Below are positions 41,401 to 49,659 of a DNA stretch of 64,000 nucleotides, piece after piece; the first letter of the stretch is position 1; every line of letters starts with the position of its first letter. Position numbers and translations under genes: made by a program. Source of the stretch: Streptomyces sp. CB02959 (GTDB lineage: Bacteria; Actinomycetota; Actinomycetes; Streptomycetales; Streptomycetaceae); NCBI RefSeq assembly GCF_002803155.1, contig NZ_NNBP01000006.1:173786-237785 (forward strand), in the 5' to 3' direction. Below the pieces are notes generated by a model that ran no database searches, was not told where the DNA came from, and saw only the letters and a program-made list of their open reading frames with translations.

Positions 41401-41841
41401 TCACGTGACGCGGCGACTCCTCGATGCCACGGCGATACACAGCGCACCCAGCAGCAGCGTCAGGGCGCCGATGACGACGTTGTTCCAGATGACCCCCGCG
41501 CCGGGGCTGCGCCCGACGATCCAGGGAGACACGATCAGCCAGGCACCGATCGCGCACATCGCGCCGCTCAGGCCGTACATGCGTTCCGGAGTGACGGTGA
41601 ACCCGATCGCCAGCAGGGCGATCGCGATGCCGACGATGAGGTTGTGGGCCATCAGCGCCGGTTGCGCGGCCGAGTAGTGCACGATCCAGGGTGATGCCGC
41701 GCAGTACAGGCCGACCAGGAACACCGGCCCGTCGACGAACACCACGTCCCGCCCGCCGAGCGTCCGCTCGAACCGGGCTCTCATCTCGGAAACGTCAGGG
41801 TGACCAGCGAGATCTCCCCTGGGGTGTGAGACGTCGGCCAT
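41401..41841 (-). CDS. SPW-repeat membrane protein
   Basis: The protein has 146 residues with four membrane segments arranged as two repeats, each opening with SPWIV (ASPWIVHYSAAQPALMAHN and VSPWIVGRSPGAGVIWNN). This is the SPW motif found in bacterial and archaeal membrane proteins of unknown function, sometimes fused to other domains. The N-terminal 40 residues are polar and cytoplasmic. ATG 41841 is the start. It is apparently single. Confidence 0.9.
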   Translation of the reverse strand: MADVSHPRGDLAGHPDVSEMRARFERTLGGRDVVFVDGPVFLVGLYCAASPWIVHYSAAQPALMAHNLIVGIAIALLAIGFTVTPERMYGLSGAMCAIGAWLIVSPWIVGRSPGAGVIWNNVVIGALTLLLGALCIAVASRSRRVT

Positions 41842-41901
41842 ACGACTCGCCTCCTTCTGTCACGCGTCGGGGCCGCATCACATGACATCAGCCACTCACC
41901 C

Positions 41902-42888
41902 TTATTTTGCTCTTATGTCGCCTTTATGTGTAGATGTCGAACCGGGCGAATTTGACCGCGACCGGGACGGCATCGCCTCCTCCGCGCACGCCGGCGCATG
42001 CGCCGGCGAGTCCGGGACCCCGGTCCCGCCGCGCCTGCTCCGGGGCGGCCGACGGCGGGCGTCCCGCAGCCCGGCGGCCCAGCGGGCCAGCAGCACCCCG
42101 GCGCCGGGCAGACTCGCGGCCAGCACCAGCACCCCGTACACGACGGCGGTGGCCAGCCCCTGCGCGGCACCCTCCCCGGCCGCGCCGAAGGCCCAGGCCG
42201 CCAGCAGGAACGTGCCCACACAGCCGACGAGGACGACCGACGACGACCCGACGACGCCCGGCCAGCACGCACGGCTCGCCATGACCCGCCGGGCCTCGGC
42301 CAGCGCGGCCCGCGGCCCGCCGCCGGTCCGGCCGGCCGGACCGTTCCGGCGCCGGCGGGCCCGAACGAGCAGCACGCCCCCGAGGACGCCCGCCGCGCAC
42401 GCCGCGAGCACCAGCCCGGCCGCCGGGGTGGTGAGCGCCCGGGCGACCGCCCCGCGCACCGGCGACGGCCGGACGGCGAGCACCCCGGCCCCGGCCCCGA
42501 GCAGGACCAGTTGCCCGGCGGCCCGCTCCAGGACGACGGCGCGCACGCCGCGCGCCACGTCCCCGGTGGCCCGGCCGTGGCGCACCGCCCGGTGGACGTC
42601 GCCCAGCACGCCGCCGGGCAGCGCCGCGTTGAGGAACAGCGCCCGGTAGTAGTCCGCCACCGCCTGCCCCAGCGGGAGCCGCAGGCCCAGGCCGCGGGCG
42701 ACCAGGCACCACCGCCAGGCGCTGCACACCGTCGTCAGCGCCCCGATGCCCACGGCACCGAGCAGGGCGCCGGCGTCGATCCGGCGCAGTCCGTCCAGGA
42801 AGGCGCCGGAACCCAGGTGCCACAGCAGCGCCGCCAGGATCGCCAGTCCGCCCGCCGTGCGGATCCAGGACCACGCCTGACGCCTCAT
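41902..42888 (-). CDS. Flippase-like membrane protein (LPG_synthase_TM/UPF0104)
   Basis: The protein has 328 residues with about seven membrane segments. The family signature is seen in SAWRWCLVARGLGLRLPLGQ followed by YYRALFLNAALPGGVLGDVH. Members are the membrane half of lysyl-phosphatidylglycerol synthases or stand-alone proteins thought to flip lipid-linked sugars. The C-terminal 50 residues are basic and unstructured and may include read-through beyond the usual end. The ATG overlaps the stop of the methyltransferase gene. It is the last gene of a five-gene operon with a glycosyltransferase, which supports a lipid- or sugar-export role (inference). Confidence 0.85.
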   Translation of the reverse strand: MRRQAWSWIRTAGGLAILAALLWHLGSGAFLDGLRRIDAGALLGAVGIGALTTVCSAWRWCLVARGLGLRLPLGQAVADYYRALFLNAALPGGVLGDVHRAVRHGRATGDVARGVRAVVLERAAGQLVLLGAGAGVLAVRPSPVRGAVARALTTPAAGLVLAACAAGVLGGVLLVRARRRRNGPAGRTGGGPRAALAEARRVMASRACWPGVVGSSSVVLVGCVGTFLLAAWAFGAAGEGAAQGLATAVVYGVLVLAASLPGAGVLLARWAAGLRDARRRPPRSRRGGTGVPDSPAHAPACAEEAMPSRSRSNSPGSTSTHKGDIRAK

Positions 42889-43775
42889 CAGCTCAGCCGG
42901 GGAACCGGGATCCGGGCCGGACCGGGGAGCGCCAGCAGGTCGGTGTGGTGCACCGTGACCCCCAGTTCCCCCGCCGCGCACGCCTCCAGGCGCCGCCGCA
43001 GATACCGGTCGGCCTCGGCGGCAAGTTCCGGCCGCTCCTCCCGGGCGGCGGCCACCCAACCCCGCAGCCACCGCTCGGCCAGCCCGCACTCGGGCCCGCC
43101 CAGCCGCCAGGGACTGGGCCGGGTCAGCACCCGCGCGCCGCGCCGGGCGAACATCTCGGCGGCCACCTCGACCGCGTCCGGCCCCAGGCGCCGGCGGCCG
43201 CCCTCCGTCCGGCGCTGGTGGGCGTTGAACGCGGCGGAGATCTCGGCGTCGAAGGGGTCGGCCGGGGTGAGTTCGACCCGGCCGGTGACCGAGAGCGCCA
43301 GCAGCGCCGGGCAGCCGGCGCCCGCACAGGCCGCGGCGACGGTCTCCAGCTCGTCGCGGGTGAGCAGGTCGAGCAGCGCGGACGCGGTCACCAGGGACGT
43401 CCCGGCGAGGGCGGCGGCGGTCAGACCGGCCAGGTCGCCCAAGGCGGTGGTGGACGTAACAGGTCGGCCGTCAGCGGCGGTTGACGGCATCCGGCCGCTC
43501 GCCCTGGCGAGCAGGACCGCGTCGTGGTCCTGGAGGACCCAGTGCTGGGGGCCGGGCAGCCGGACCGCGAGCCAGCGCCCCATCGAGCCCGTACCGCAGC
43601 CCAGATCACGGATCACCAGGCCGTCGGCGCCGTCGAGGCGTTCGCCTGCGGGGGCCTCGGCGAGCCGGTCCCGCAGCGGGCGCAGCAGCTCCGGCGCGCG
43701 GGCCGCGGCGTCCGCCCGCTCCCGCAACTCCAGCCACTGCGGGCAGAACCGCGGTCTGCCGACCGCCCCCGTCAC
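42888..43775 (-). CDS. Class I SAM-dependent methyltransferase
   Basis: The protein has 295 residues from GTG 43775, which overlaps the stop of the glycosyltransferase gene. The SAM-binding motif is VIRDLGCGTGSMGRWLA and the acidic loop is HWVLQDHD. The later part includes SALLDLLTRDELETVAAACA and a C-terminal segment with a His pair (VTVHHTDLLAL). Its target is unknown; the operon suggests a sugar or polyol intermediate. Confidence 0.85.
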   Translation of the reverse strand: MTGAVGRPRFCPQWLELRERADAAARAPELLRPLRDRLAEAPAGERLDGADGLVIRDLGCGTGSMGRWLAVRLPGPQHWVLQDHDAVLLARASGRMPSTAADGRPVTSTTALGDLAGLTAAALAGTSLVTASALLDLLTRDELETVAAACAGAGCPALLALSVTGRVELTPADPFDAEISAAFNAHQRRTEGGRRRLGPDAVEVAAEMFARRGARVLTRPSPWRLGGPECGLAERWLRGWVAAAREERPELAAEADRYLRRRLEACAAGELGVTVHHTDLLALPGPARIPVPRLS

Positions 43776-44884
43776 GGGCTCCCCGGCGTGTTCCGCAGCC
43801 GTTCCAGCGCTCCGGCCAGACTGTGCGACGTCATCTCCCACCCCTCCAGCATGGCACGGCGACCGCGCGCCGCGGCCGTCAACCGGCGCCGCAGTTCCGG
43901 ATCGTCGAACCAGGCGCGCAGCGCCCCCGCCAGGGCGGCCGGCTCGTCCGGCGGGACCAGCAGTCCGGGCACGCTCCCGTCGGGGGCCCGCCCGACCGCT
44001 TCCGGCACCCCGGCCACGGCCGTCGCCAGCACCGGGATCCCGCGCGCCAGCGCCTCGGTGAGCACCATGCCGTACGTCTCGGTGTACGAGGCGAGCAGCA
44101 GCAGGTCGGCGGCGGCGTAGCAGGCGGCCAGCGCCGCGCCGGTCCGCGGCCCGGCGACCCCGATCCGGTCCGCCAGCCCCAACTCGCCTATCCGGGCGTG
44201 GAGTTGGGTGACACAGTCCGGATCCTGCCGCGTACCGCCGACGAAGGTGCAGGTCCACGGGGCGTCCGTGACGGTGGCGAGGGCGTCCACCAGGCGGTGG
44301 TGGCCCTTGCGCGGGGTCACCGACGCCACGCACAGCAGCCCGCCGGCGCCGTCCGTGCCCGGGGCGAGCGGCGCCGGGTCGGCGCCGGGCCGGGCGACCG
44401 TCACCGGCGGCAGCCCCGGCCCGTGGTGGGCGCGGATCCGGCGGGCCGCCCAGTCGCTGGTGGCGATCACCGCCCGGACGGCGTGCAGGGCGCGCCGTTC
44501 CCGGGCGTCCAGCACCGCCGCCGTCCCGGGGGCGAGCCCGGTCTCGTCGGCGAGCGGCAGATGGACCAGGACGGCCAGCCGCAGCCGGGCGGCCTCGGGG
44601 CGGAGGACGTCGGGCACCCCGCACGCCACCAGTCCGTCCAGCAGCACCACCGCACCGTCCGGCAGCCCGGCCAGCAGCCGGGCCAGTCCGGCCGTGGCCG
44701 CGGTGTCCGGCCGCGGCCAGCCGCCGGGCACCGGATGGCGGTGCACCCGCCAGCCGAGGGCCGCCAGGTCGTGGCAGACGCGCAGGTCGTAGCCGTTGCC
44801 GCCGCTGGGTGCGGAGGTGTCGGCGACACCGCCGGGCAGGACGGCGTGCACCACCCGCGCGCCGTCGGGGCCCGGGCCGGTCAC
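43772..44884 (-). CDS. GT4-family glycosyltransferase
   Basis: The protein has 370 residues from GTG 44884. It has the GT-B fold with an N-terminal acceptor domain and a C-terminal donor domain containing GGLLCVASVTPRKGHHRLVD and the EX7E motif in SYTETYGMVLTEALARG. It transfers a sugar from a nucleotide donor to an unknown acceptor in the cytoplasm. It overlaps the methyltransferase gene and follows the pterin-synthase homologue by 19 bases in the same operon. Confidence 0.9.
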   Translation of the reverse strand: MTGPGPDGARVVHAVLPGGVADTSAPSGGNGYDLRVCHDLAALGWRVHRHPVPGGWPRPDTAATAGLARLLAGLPDGAVVLLDGLVACGVPDVLRPEAARLRLAVLVHLPLADETGLAPGTAAVLDARERRALHAVRAVIATSDWAARRIRAHHGPGLPPVTVARPGADPAPLAPGTDGAGGLLCVASVTPRKGHHRLVDALATVTDAPWTCTFVGGTRQDPDCVTQLHARIGELGLADRIGVAGPRTGAALAACYAAADLLLLASYTETYGMVLTEALARGIPVLATAVAGVPEAVGRAPDGSVPGLLVPPDEPAALAGALRAWFDDPELRRRLTAAARGRRAMLEGWEMTSHSLAGALERLRNTPGSP

Positions 44885-44903
44885 CGGACGCGCCCGCGCC
44901 GGC

Positions 44904-45302
44904 TCACAGGGTGCGCTCGTAACTGGCCCAGGCGATATGGGATTCGTGCAGGGTGACGGTGATCCCGCTCAGTTCGCGGGCGCCCTCGCCGAGGTTGCCG
45001 GCGTGCACCCGGTCGACGAGCCGGTCGGCGATCACCTTGGCCAGCGCCTCGGTCGAGGTGTTGGTCCCGGCGAAGGCGGGTTCGTCGTCGAGGTTGCGGT
45101 AGTTCAGCTCGGCGACCACCGCACCGAGTTCCTGGGTGGCCAGGCCGATGTCGACCACGATGTTGTCGTCGTCGAGGTCGGGTCGGCGGAAGGTGGCGTC
45201 CACGATGAAGGTGGCGCCGTGCAGGCGCTGCGCGGGTCCGAAGACCGCGCCGCGGAAGCTGTGCGCGACCATCAGGTGGTCGCGGACGGTGATGCTGAAC
45301 AC
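44904..45302 (-). CDS. 6-pyruvoyl-tetrahydropterin synthase/QueD homologue
   Basis: The protein has 132 residues, the T-fold PTPS size. Conserved features are AHSFRG (zinc His), [13 protein letters not shown] and the C-terminal catalytic-type Glu/His in [13 protein letters not shown]. The usual HGH zinc motif is HGA here and no catalytic Cys is present between the two His blocks, so the chemistry may differ from QueD or PTPS. The family converts dihydroneopterin triphosphate to pyruvoyl or carboxy pterins. It is part of the operon with an MDR reductase and a glycosyltransferase. Confidence 0.85.
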   Translation of the reverse strand: MFSITVRDHLMVAHSFRGAVFGPAQRLHGATFIVDATFRRPDLDDDNIVVDIGLATQELGAVVAELNYRNLDDEPAFAGTNTSTEALAKVIADRLVDRVHAGNLGEGARELSGITVTLHESHIAWASYERTL

Positions 45303-45374
45303 GGGTGTTCCTCCAAGGTGTCGCCGGCGGGCGGTCGCGGACGGGGAGTGGGCGGCGGCGGGTGCGACGGGGCG

Positions 45375-46379
45375 TCAGACCGCGCCGGAGGCCGGGGCGC
45401 CGGCCGCCGGGTAGCGGATGCGGTGGCAGAGCGCCGGCAGCGCGCCGGAGGCCAGCCGCGGCAGCACCGACGGCAGGTCCTCGAAGGGGGACTCCCCGGT
45501 GATCAGCGCCTCGAAGGCAGGGTCGGCGAGCAGGTCGAGCGCGAGCGCCATACGGTCGGCGAAGGTGCGCCGGCCTCGCTGGGCCGGGGCGAGGGCGCCG
45601 ACCTGGCTGCTGCGGACGGTCAGCCGGCGGGAGTGGAAGGACTCCCCCAGCGGCAGGCCGACCCGGCGGTCGCCGTACCAGCTCAGCTCGATCACGGTGC
45701 CTTCCGGAGCGAGGAGTTCGAGGGCCCGGCCCAGGCCCTCCTCGGTGGCGCTGGCGTGCACGACGAGGTCGCAGTCGCCGCGGGCGTCGGCGGGCAGCGC
45801 GAACGGGACGCCCAGCGCCGCGGCGGTGGCGGCGCGCGCCGGATCGGCGTCGACCAACTGCACCCGCGCGGCCGGGTAACGGGCCAGCAGGGCGGCGACC
45901 GCGGACCCGACCATGCCGCCGCCGACCACCGCGATCCGGTCACCGAGCAGCGGCGCGGCGTCCCAGACGCCGTTCACCGCGGTCTCGACGGTGCCCGCGA
46001 GGACGGCGCGCGCCGCGGGGACGGCGTCCGGGACGGGGGTCACCGCGTCCGCCGGGACGACGTAGTGCGTCTGGTGCGGGTAGAGGCAGAAGACCGTGCG
46101 GCCGCGGAGGGCGTGCGGCCCCTCCTCGACCACGCCCACGTTGAGGTAGCCGTATTTGACCGGTGCCGGGAACCCGCCGTCCTGGAACGGCGCCCGCATC
46201 GCGGCGTACTGGCTCTCCGGGACGCCGCCGCGGAAGACCAGGCTCTCGGTCCCCCGGCTCACCCCGGAGTAGAGCGTGCGCACCAGGACCTCGCCGGCGG
46301 CGGGCCGCGGCAGCTCGACCGTGCGGATCTCGCCGCGACCTGGAGCGCTGAGCCAGAAGCTCTGGGCGACGCGCGGCAA
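45375..46379 (-). CDS. MDR-family zinc-type dehydrogenase
   Basis: The protein has 334 residues from TTG 46379, which is chosen because a perfect AGGAGG lies six bases upstream. It has the GroES-like N-terminal domain (GEVLVRTLYSGVSRGTES) and a Rossmann domain with VVGGGMVGSAVAALLA and LVDADPARA. Classical catalytic-zinc ligands are not obvious. It is the first gene of the leftward operon with the PTPS homologue, glycosyltransferase, methyltransferase and flippase-like protein. A role as NAD(P)-dependent reductase of an intermediate of that pathway is likely. Confidence 0.87.
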   Translation of the reverse strand: MPRVAQSFWLSAPGRGEIRTVELPRPAAGEVLVRTLYSGVSRGTESLVFRGGVPESQYAAMRAPFQDGGFPAPVKYGYLNVGVVEEGPHALRGRTVFCLYPHQTHYVVPADAVTPVPDAVPAARAVLAGTVETAVNGVWDAAPLLGDRIAVVGGGMVGSAVAALLARYPAARVQLVDADPARAATAAALGVPFALPADARGDCDLVVHASATEEGLGRALELLAPEGTVIELSWYGDRRVGLPLGESFHSRRLTVRSSQVGALAPAQRGRRTFADRMALALDLLADPAFEALITGESPFEDLPSVLPRLASGALPALCHRIRYPAAGAPASGAV

Positions 46380-46502
46380 CGAGTCCTCCTGGACGGTGCG
46401 GCGATGCGTCGTGAATGCTGAGGGGCGCATGCCGGGGATCATGGCGACGCCGTCACGATACGCGGCGTCCCCCGGCTCCGCCACAGGTTCCCGGGAGGCG
46501 CG

Positions 46503-47306
46503 ATGGCCGTACAAGGGCGGTACGAGGCAAGGCCGTTCGGCCCGGACCGGGCGGCCGGCGCGGTCGCGCAGCTGGTGCTGCTGGAGGTGTTGTGCCGGGC
46601 GGTCGGGCTGGGCCCGGCCGGCTGGTTGACCGGGTTCGCGTTCGCGGTGGCCACCTGGGCCGCGCTCACCCGCGCACTGCACAAGTCCTGGCTGCGGTCC
46701 TTCGGTCCGGCCAACCGCGTCACACTGGCCCGGGCCACGCTCGTCGGCGGGGTGACGGCGCTGGTCGCCGACTCCTTCGGCAGGCACGCGCCGGTGACGG
46801 TGCTGGTCGGGCTGGCCGCGGTCGCGCTGGTCCTGGACGCGGTGGACGGCCGGGTGGCGCGGCGCACCGGGACGGCGTCCGCCCTGGGCGCGCGGTTCGA
46901 CATGGAGGTCGACGCGTTCCTGATCCTGGTGCTGTGCGTCTACGTGGCGGTCCCGCTGGGGCCCTGGGTGCTGGCCATCGGGGCGCTGCGCTACCTCTTC
47001 GTCGCGGCGTCCTGGGCGCTGCCGTGGCTGCGGGCGCCGCTGCCGCACAGCATGGCCCGCAAGGCGGTGGCCGCGGTGCAGGGCGTCGTACTGGTGGCGG
47101 CGGGCGCCGGGATCGCGCCGCGGGCGCTGGAGCGGGGCGCGGTGGCGGGGGCGCTGGCGCTGCTGGTGTGGTCGTTCGGGCGGGACGTGGCGTGGCTGTG
47201 GCGGACCAGGGGGCGCACGGCCGGTGCGGAGTCCGCGGCGCGGGCGGCGGACGGCGGGTCCGTGGGGCGGAAGAGCGGTGGGCGGTCCGTAACGGGGGCT
47301 GGGTGA
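46503..47306 (+). CDS. CDP-alcohol phosphatidyltransferase
   Basis: The protein has 267 residues with about six membrane segments. The signature D-x2-DG-x2-AR-x8-G-x3-D-x3-D is complete (LDAVDGRVARRTG, then GARFDMEVD). Such enzymes transfer a phospho-lipid or phospho-alcohol group from a CDP donor to a polyol at the membrane. The gene is divergent from the MDR reductase operon, and the shared 120-base region suggests joint regulation. A lipid- or polyol-phosphate product that is then glycosylated is possible (inference). The basic C-terminal tail is low-complexity. Confidence 0.9.
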   Translation: MAVQGRYEARPFGPDRAAGAVAQLVLLEVLCRAVGLGPAGWLTGFAFAVATWAALTRALHKSWLRSFGPANRVTLARATLVGGVTALVADSFGRHAPVTVLVGLAAVALVLDAVDGRVARRTGTASALGARFDMEVDAFLILVLCVYVAVPLGPWVLAIGALRYLFVAASWALPWLRAPLPHSMARKAVAAVQGVVLVAAGAGIAPRALERGAVAGALALLVWSFGRDVAWLWRTRGRTAGAESAARAADGGSVGRKSGGRSVTGAG

Positions 47307-47330
47307 GTCCGGAGGGGCGGGCCGGGGGCG

Positions 47331-47732
47331 TCAGGTCCCGGCGTGCCGTCCGAGGTAGACGACCAGTACCAGGAAGACCAGCACGAGGTTGGTCACGGCG
47401 ATGTAGAGCAGCACGCGTATCCACAGGCTGCGCCGGGCCGCCTCGTGGGCCGCGGCGCGGTGGTTGATCAGGACGGTGGTGGGCAGCCGTGCCAGCCGGG
47501 TGCCGGGGCGGACCGCGGTGGCCCGGGCCCGACGGACCCCGCAGCGGGGCGAGTGCCGGTGCCGGGCGGCGATCTCCGGGCAGGCCGGTGCGTGGCCGCG
47601 GGGCGGCCGGAGCCGGCCCCGGCCGAGGTGGCGGCGGCCCCGGCAGGCCCGTGCGGCGGCGGTGGGTATGCAGGTGCGGGAACGGACCGCACGCCACGGG
47701 GGCGGTCCCTTGCGTCGCGGTGCGCCGGACAT
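47331..47732 (-). CDS. Small single-pass membrane protein, DUF6126-like end
   Basis: The last 45 residues (AARRSLWIRVLLYIAVTNLV, then LVFLVLVVYLGRHAG) form one membrane helix resembling DUF6126 proteins of streptomycetes. Upstream the frame is Arg/Pro-rich. The start is unclear: ATG 47732 is the nearest good candidate but its ribosome site is weak, and a shorter product is possible. It converges on the CDP-alcohol phosphatidyltransferase gene. The function is unknown. Confidence 0.5.
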   Translation of the reverse strand: MSGAPRRKGPPPWRAVRSRTCIPTAAARACRGRRHLGRGRLRPPRGHAPACPEIAARHRHSPRCGVRRARATAVRPGTRLARLPTTVLINHRAAAHEAARRSLWIRVLLYIAVTNLVLVFLVLVVYLGRHAGT

Positions 47733-48453
47733 CGGGGGGTCACCCGGCTCCGGCGTCGGATGCCGTGGACCGCCGGCCCGGCGCGGCGCGGCGCACCCGT
47801 TCCCGTACCGACTCGGCGAAAGCGCCCACGCATGCCCTCCGCGTTCAGGCCGACCGGCCATCGCGTTGATCCGTTGAACAGGGGAATTCCTCAACTGTAG
47901 ACGACGGACCCGCCGGGTTGAACGGGCGGGCGGGACCGATGGGCCCGTTCCCGGTCCCGAATCGACGGCCCGGGCCGGGCACTTGCCGCCCTCGGATCTC
48001 CGGCCGCGGATGCCGCCAGGGTTCCGGTTCCGCGGCCGCGGACGTCGCGGCGGAACGGCCGGAGCAGCCGGAACGGCCGGCCGCGCCCCCGCCGGTGGGC
48101 CCGGGGCGGGGCGCGTCCAGGAGCCGGACGGCGGCCTTCTCGACCCCGCGGACGGCGAGTTCGCGATGCTGCCGTTCGGCGCCGGAGAAGGGGCGGGGCC
48201 TGACCGGTACCGACGCCCCGGAGGCGGTCGAGGACGGCGCGGGCCTGACCGGTGAGGCGGAATTCCCGGATTCGGAAATCCCGGTGCAGAGCGTCGGCCG
48301 GCGTTCGGGGATATCGACGAAAGACCTCGGCGAAGTGATTCTCCCGGCGCCCCGGGCCTCGACCGCCTCAGGGCCATCCGCCCCGGCCGGCCGGCCCGGA
48401 AGCGCCGCCGGTCCCCCGCCGCGCCCAGGTTCCACGGCCCTCCCCCTTGATAT
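47733..48453. other. Long intergenic region, no gene recognised
   Basis: About 720 bases of very GC-rich sequence. The frames open here on both strands are Pro/Arg/Gly/Ser-rich with no recognisable motif. No repeat or RNA gene was recognised. Confidence 0.4.
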
Positions 48454-48502
48454 CCTTACGGCATAAAGAGTTCGTGCGGAGCGTGCACTTTAGGCCATAA
48501 GG
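48454..48502. promoter_or_regulatory. Two related operator-like dyads upstream of TetR gene
   Basis: CCTTACGGCATAAAG (48454-48468) and CTTTAGGCCATAAGG (48488-48502) match each other in inverted orientation at 13 of 15 positions. Each is itself near-palindromic (TTA-GGC-TAA type). The spacing between centres is 34 bases. The second overlaps the ribosome site region of the TetR gene, as expected for autoregulation. Confidence 0.6.
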
Positions 48503-48510
48503 AGTGCGAG

Positions 48511-49314
48511 TTGGCGGCATTCACGGGTCAGGGCGACCCCCGCCGTTCACTGTCCCTGCTGTGGCGCGCGGAGGACTCCGGCGAGAGCCGTCGGACCCGC
48601 CCGCCCCGGGGCCCCGAACCAACGCTGAGCGTGGACGCGATCGTGGACGCGGGCATCGCGGTGGCCGACGCGGAGGGCATGGCCGCGCTGTCGATGCGCA
48701 CGGTCGGCGAGCGGCTGGGCCGCACGGCCATGGCGCTGTACACCTACGTCCCCGGGAAGACCGAGCTGGTGGACCTGATGTACGACCGGGCCCTGGCCGA
48801 GCTCCCCACCGACTACGACCCGGCCCCCGGCTGGCGGTCCGCGGTGACGTCCTGGGCCGCCGACACCTGGGAGTTCTCCCTGCGCCACCCCTGGGTGCTC
48901 CAGGTCTCCCAGGCGCGCCCGGTGCCGGGCCCCCACGAGTGCGCCGCCCTGGAGACCCTGCTGCGGGTGCTGTACACCACGGGTCTGGACTCCGCCGCGC
49001 TGCGCCGGATCGTCCCCCTGCTCCTCCACTTCGTCCGGGGGTCCGCCCGGACCGCCGCCGAGTCCCGGGCGGCGTCCGCCGCCATCGGCGTCAGCGCCGA
49101 GGACCGGTGGCACTCCCGCACCGGCACGCCGGCCGAGGTGGTCCCGGACTTCGCGGAGCGCTTCCCCCTGCTGGTCCGCCTGGAGACCGAGGGCGCCGCG
49201 CCGCCGCCCGGGGAGGGCCAGGCGGGTCCGCACCGGGCGGCCTTCGAGGCCGGACTCACCGTCGTCCTCGACGGCATCGAAGCCGCCCTCGCACGGCGGG
49301 CCGCGGCCGACTAG
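48511..49314 (+). CDS. TetR/AcrR-family regulator
   Basis: The protein has 267 residues from TTG 48511 with AAGGAG upstream. The N-terminal HTH (about 40-85) shows VDAIVDAGIAVADAEGMAAL, SMRTVGERLGRTAMALYTYV and PGKTELVDLM. The C-terminal ligand domain is of the TetR_C type and long for the family, with a tail of low complexity. A Pro/Arg-rich stretch of 35 residues precedes the HTH. It has no obvious divergent target nearby, so autoregulation through the two upstream dyads, plus control of unlinked genes, is the simplest reading. Confidence 0.9.
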   Translation: MAAFTGQGDPRRSLSLLWRAEDSGESRRTRPPRGPEPTLSVDAIVDAGIAVADAEGMAALSMRTVGERLGRTAMALYTYVPGKTELVDLMYDRALAELPTDYDPAPGWRSAVTSWAADTWEFSLRHPWVLQVSQARPVPGPHECAALETLLRVLYTTGLDSAALRRIVPLLLHFVRGSARTAAESRAASAAIGVSAEDRWHSRTGTPAEVVPDFAERFPLLVRLETEGAAPPPGEGQAGPHRAAFEAGLTVVLDGIEAALARRAAAD

Positions 49315-49341
49315 CCCCTTGGAGTGATGAAGCGGGCGGGA

Positions 49342-49370
49342 CCGCCCCGGGCGGGTGTCGTCCGGGGCGG
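49342..49370 (+). terminator. Hairpin terminator after TetR gene
   Basis: CCGCCCCGG (49342-49350) pairs with CCGGGGCGG (49362-49370) around an 11-base loop, 28 bases beyond the stop. Confidence 0.65.
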
Positions 49371-49387
49371 GACGGCGTTGAGCAGCC

Positions 49388-49588
49388 GTGACCGTGCCCC
49401 GCCTCCGTCCGTGGTTCCTGCCCGCCAGCCTCGCGGCCCTGTTGACGGAGGTCCTGCCGGACGGTCCGGCTGACACCCCGTCCGATCCCGGGCCCGGCCC
49501 GGCGGCTGATCCGGAGGCGGACGCCGGGCGCACCCGACCACTGCCCTCCGCCCCTCGTCCCCCCGGCACCCAGGCCCCGGAAAGCTGA
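49388..49588 (+). CDS. Possible small Pro-rich protein
   Basis: This is a 66-residue frame from GTG 49388. It has a short hydrophobic start (RLRPWFLPASLAALLTEVLP) and then a Pro/Asp/Ala-rich tail. It lies free of other genes but directly after a terminator, without a clear ribosome site and without a recognisable family. It may not be a gene. Confidence 0.25.
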   Translation: MTVPRLRPWFLPASLAALLTEVLPDGPADTPSDPGPGPAADPEADAGRTRPLPSAPRPPGTQAPES

Positions 49589-49659
49589 CCCCTGCACGCA
49601 CTGTGGTCATCGGGCTACCACATGTGGCGGGGCCGGGTGATCGCCCATAGCTTCGCCTC

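Noticed and set aside
47845..48435. Minus-strand 196-residue frame in the long gap before the TetR gene
   Set aside because: Pro/Arg/Ser/Gly-rich without domains and with no ribosome site; treated as non-coding.
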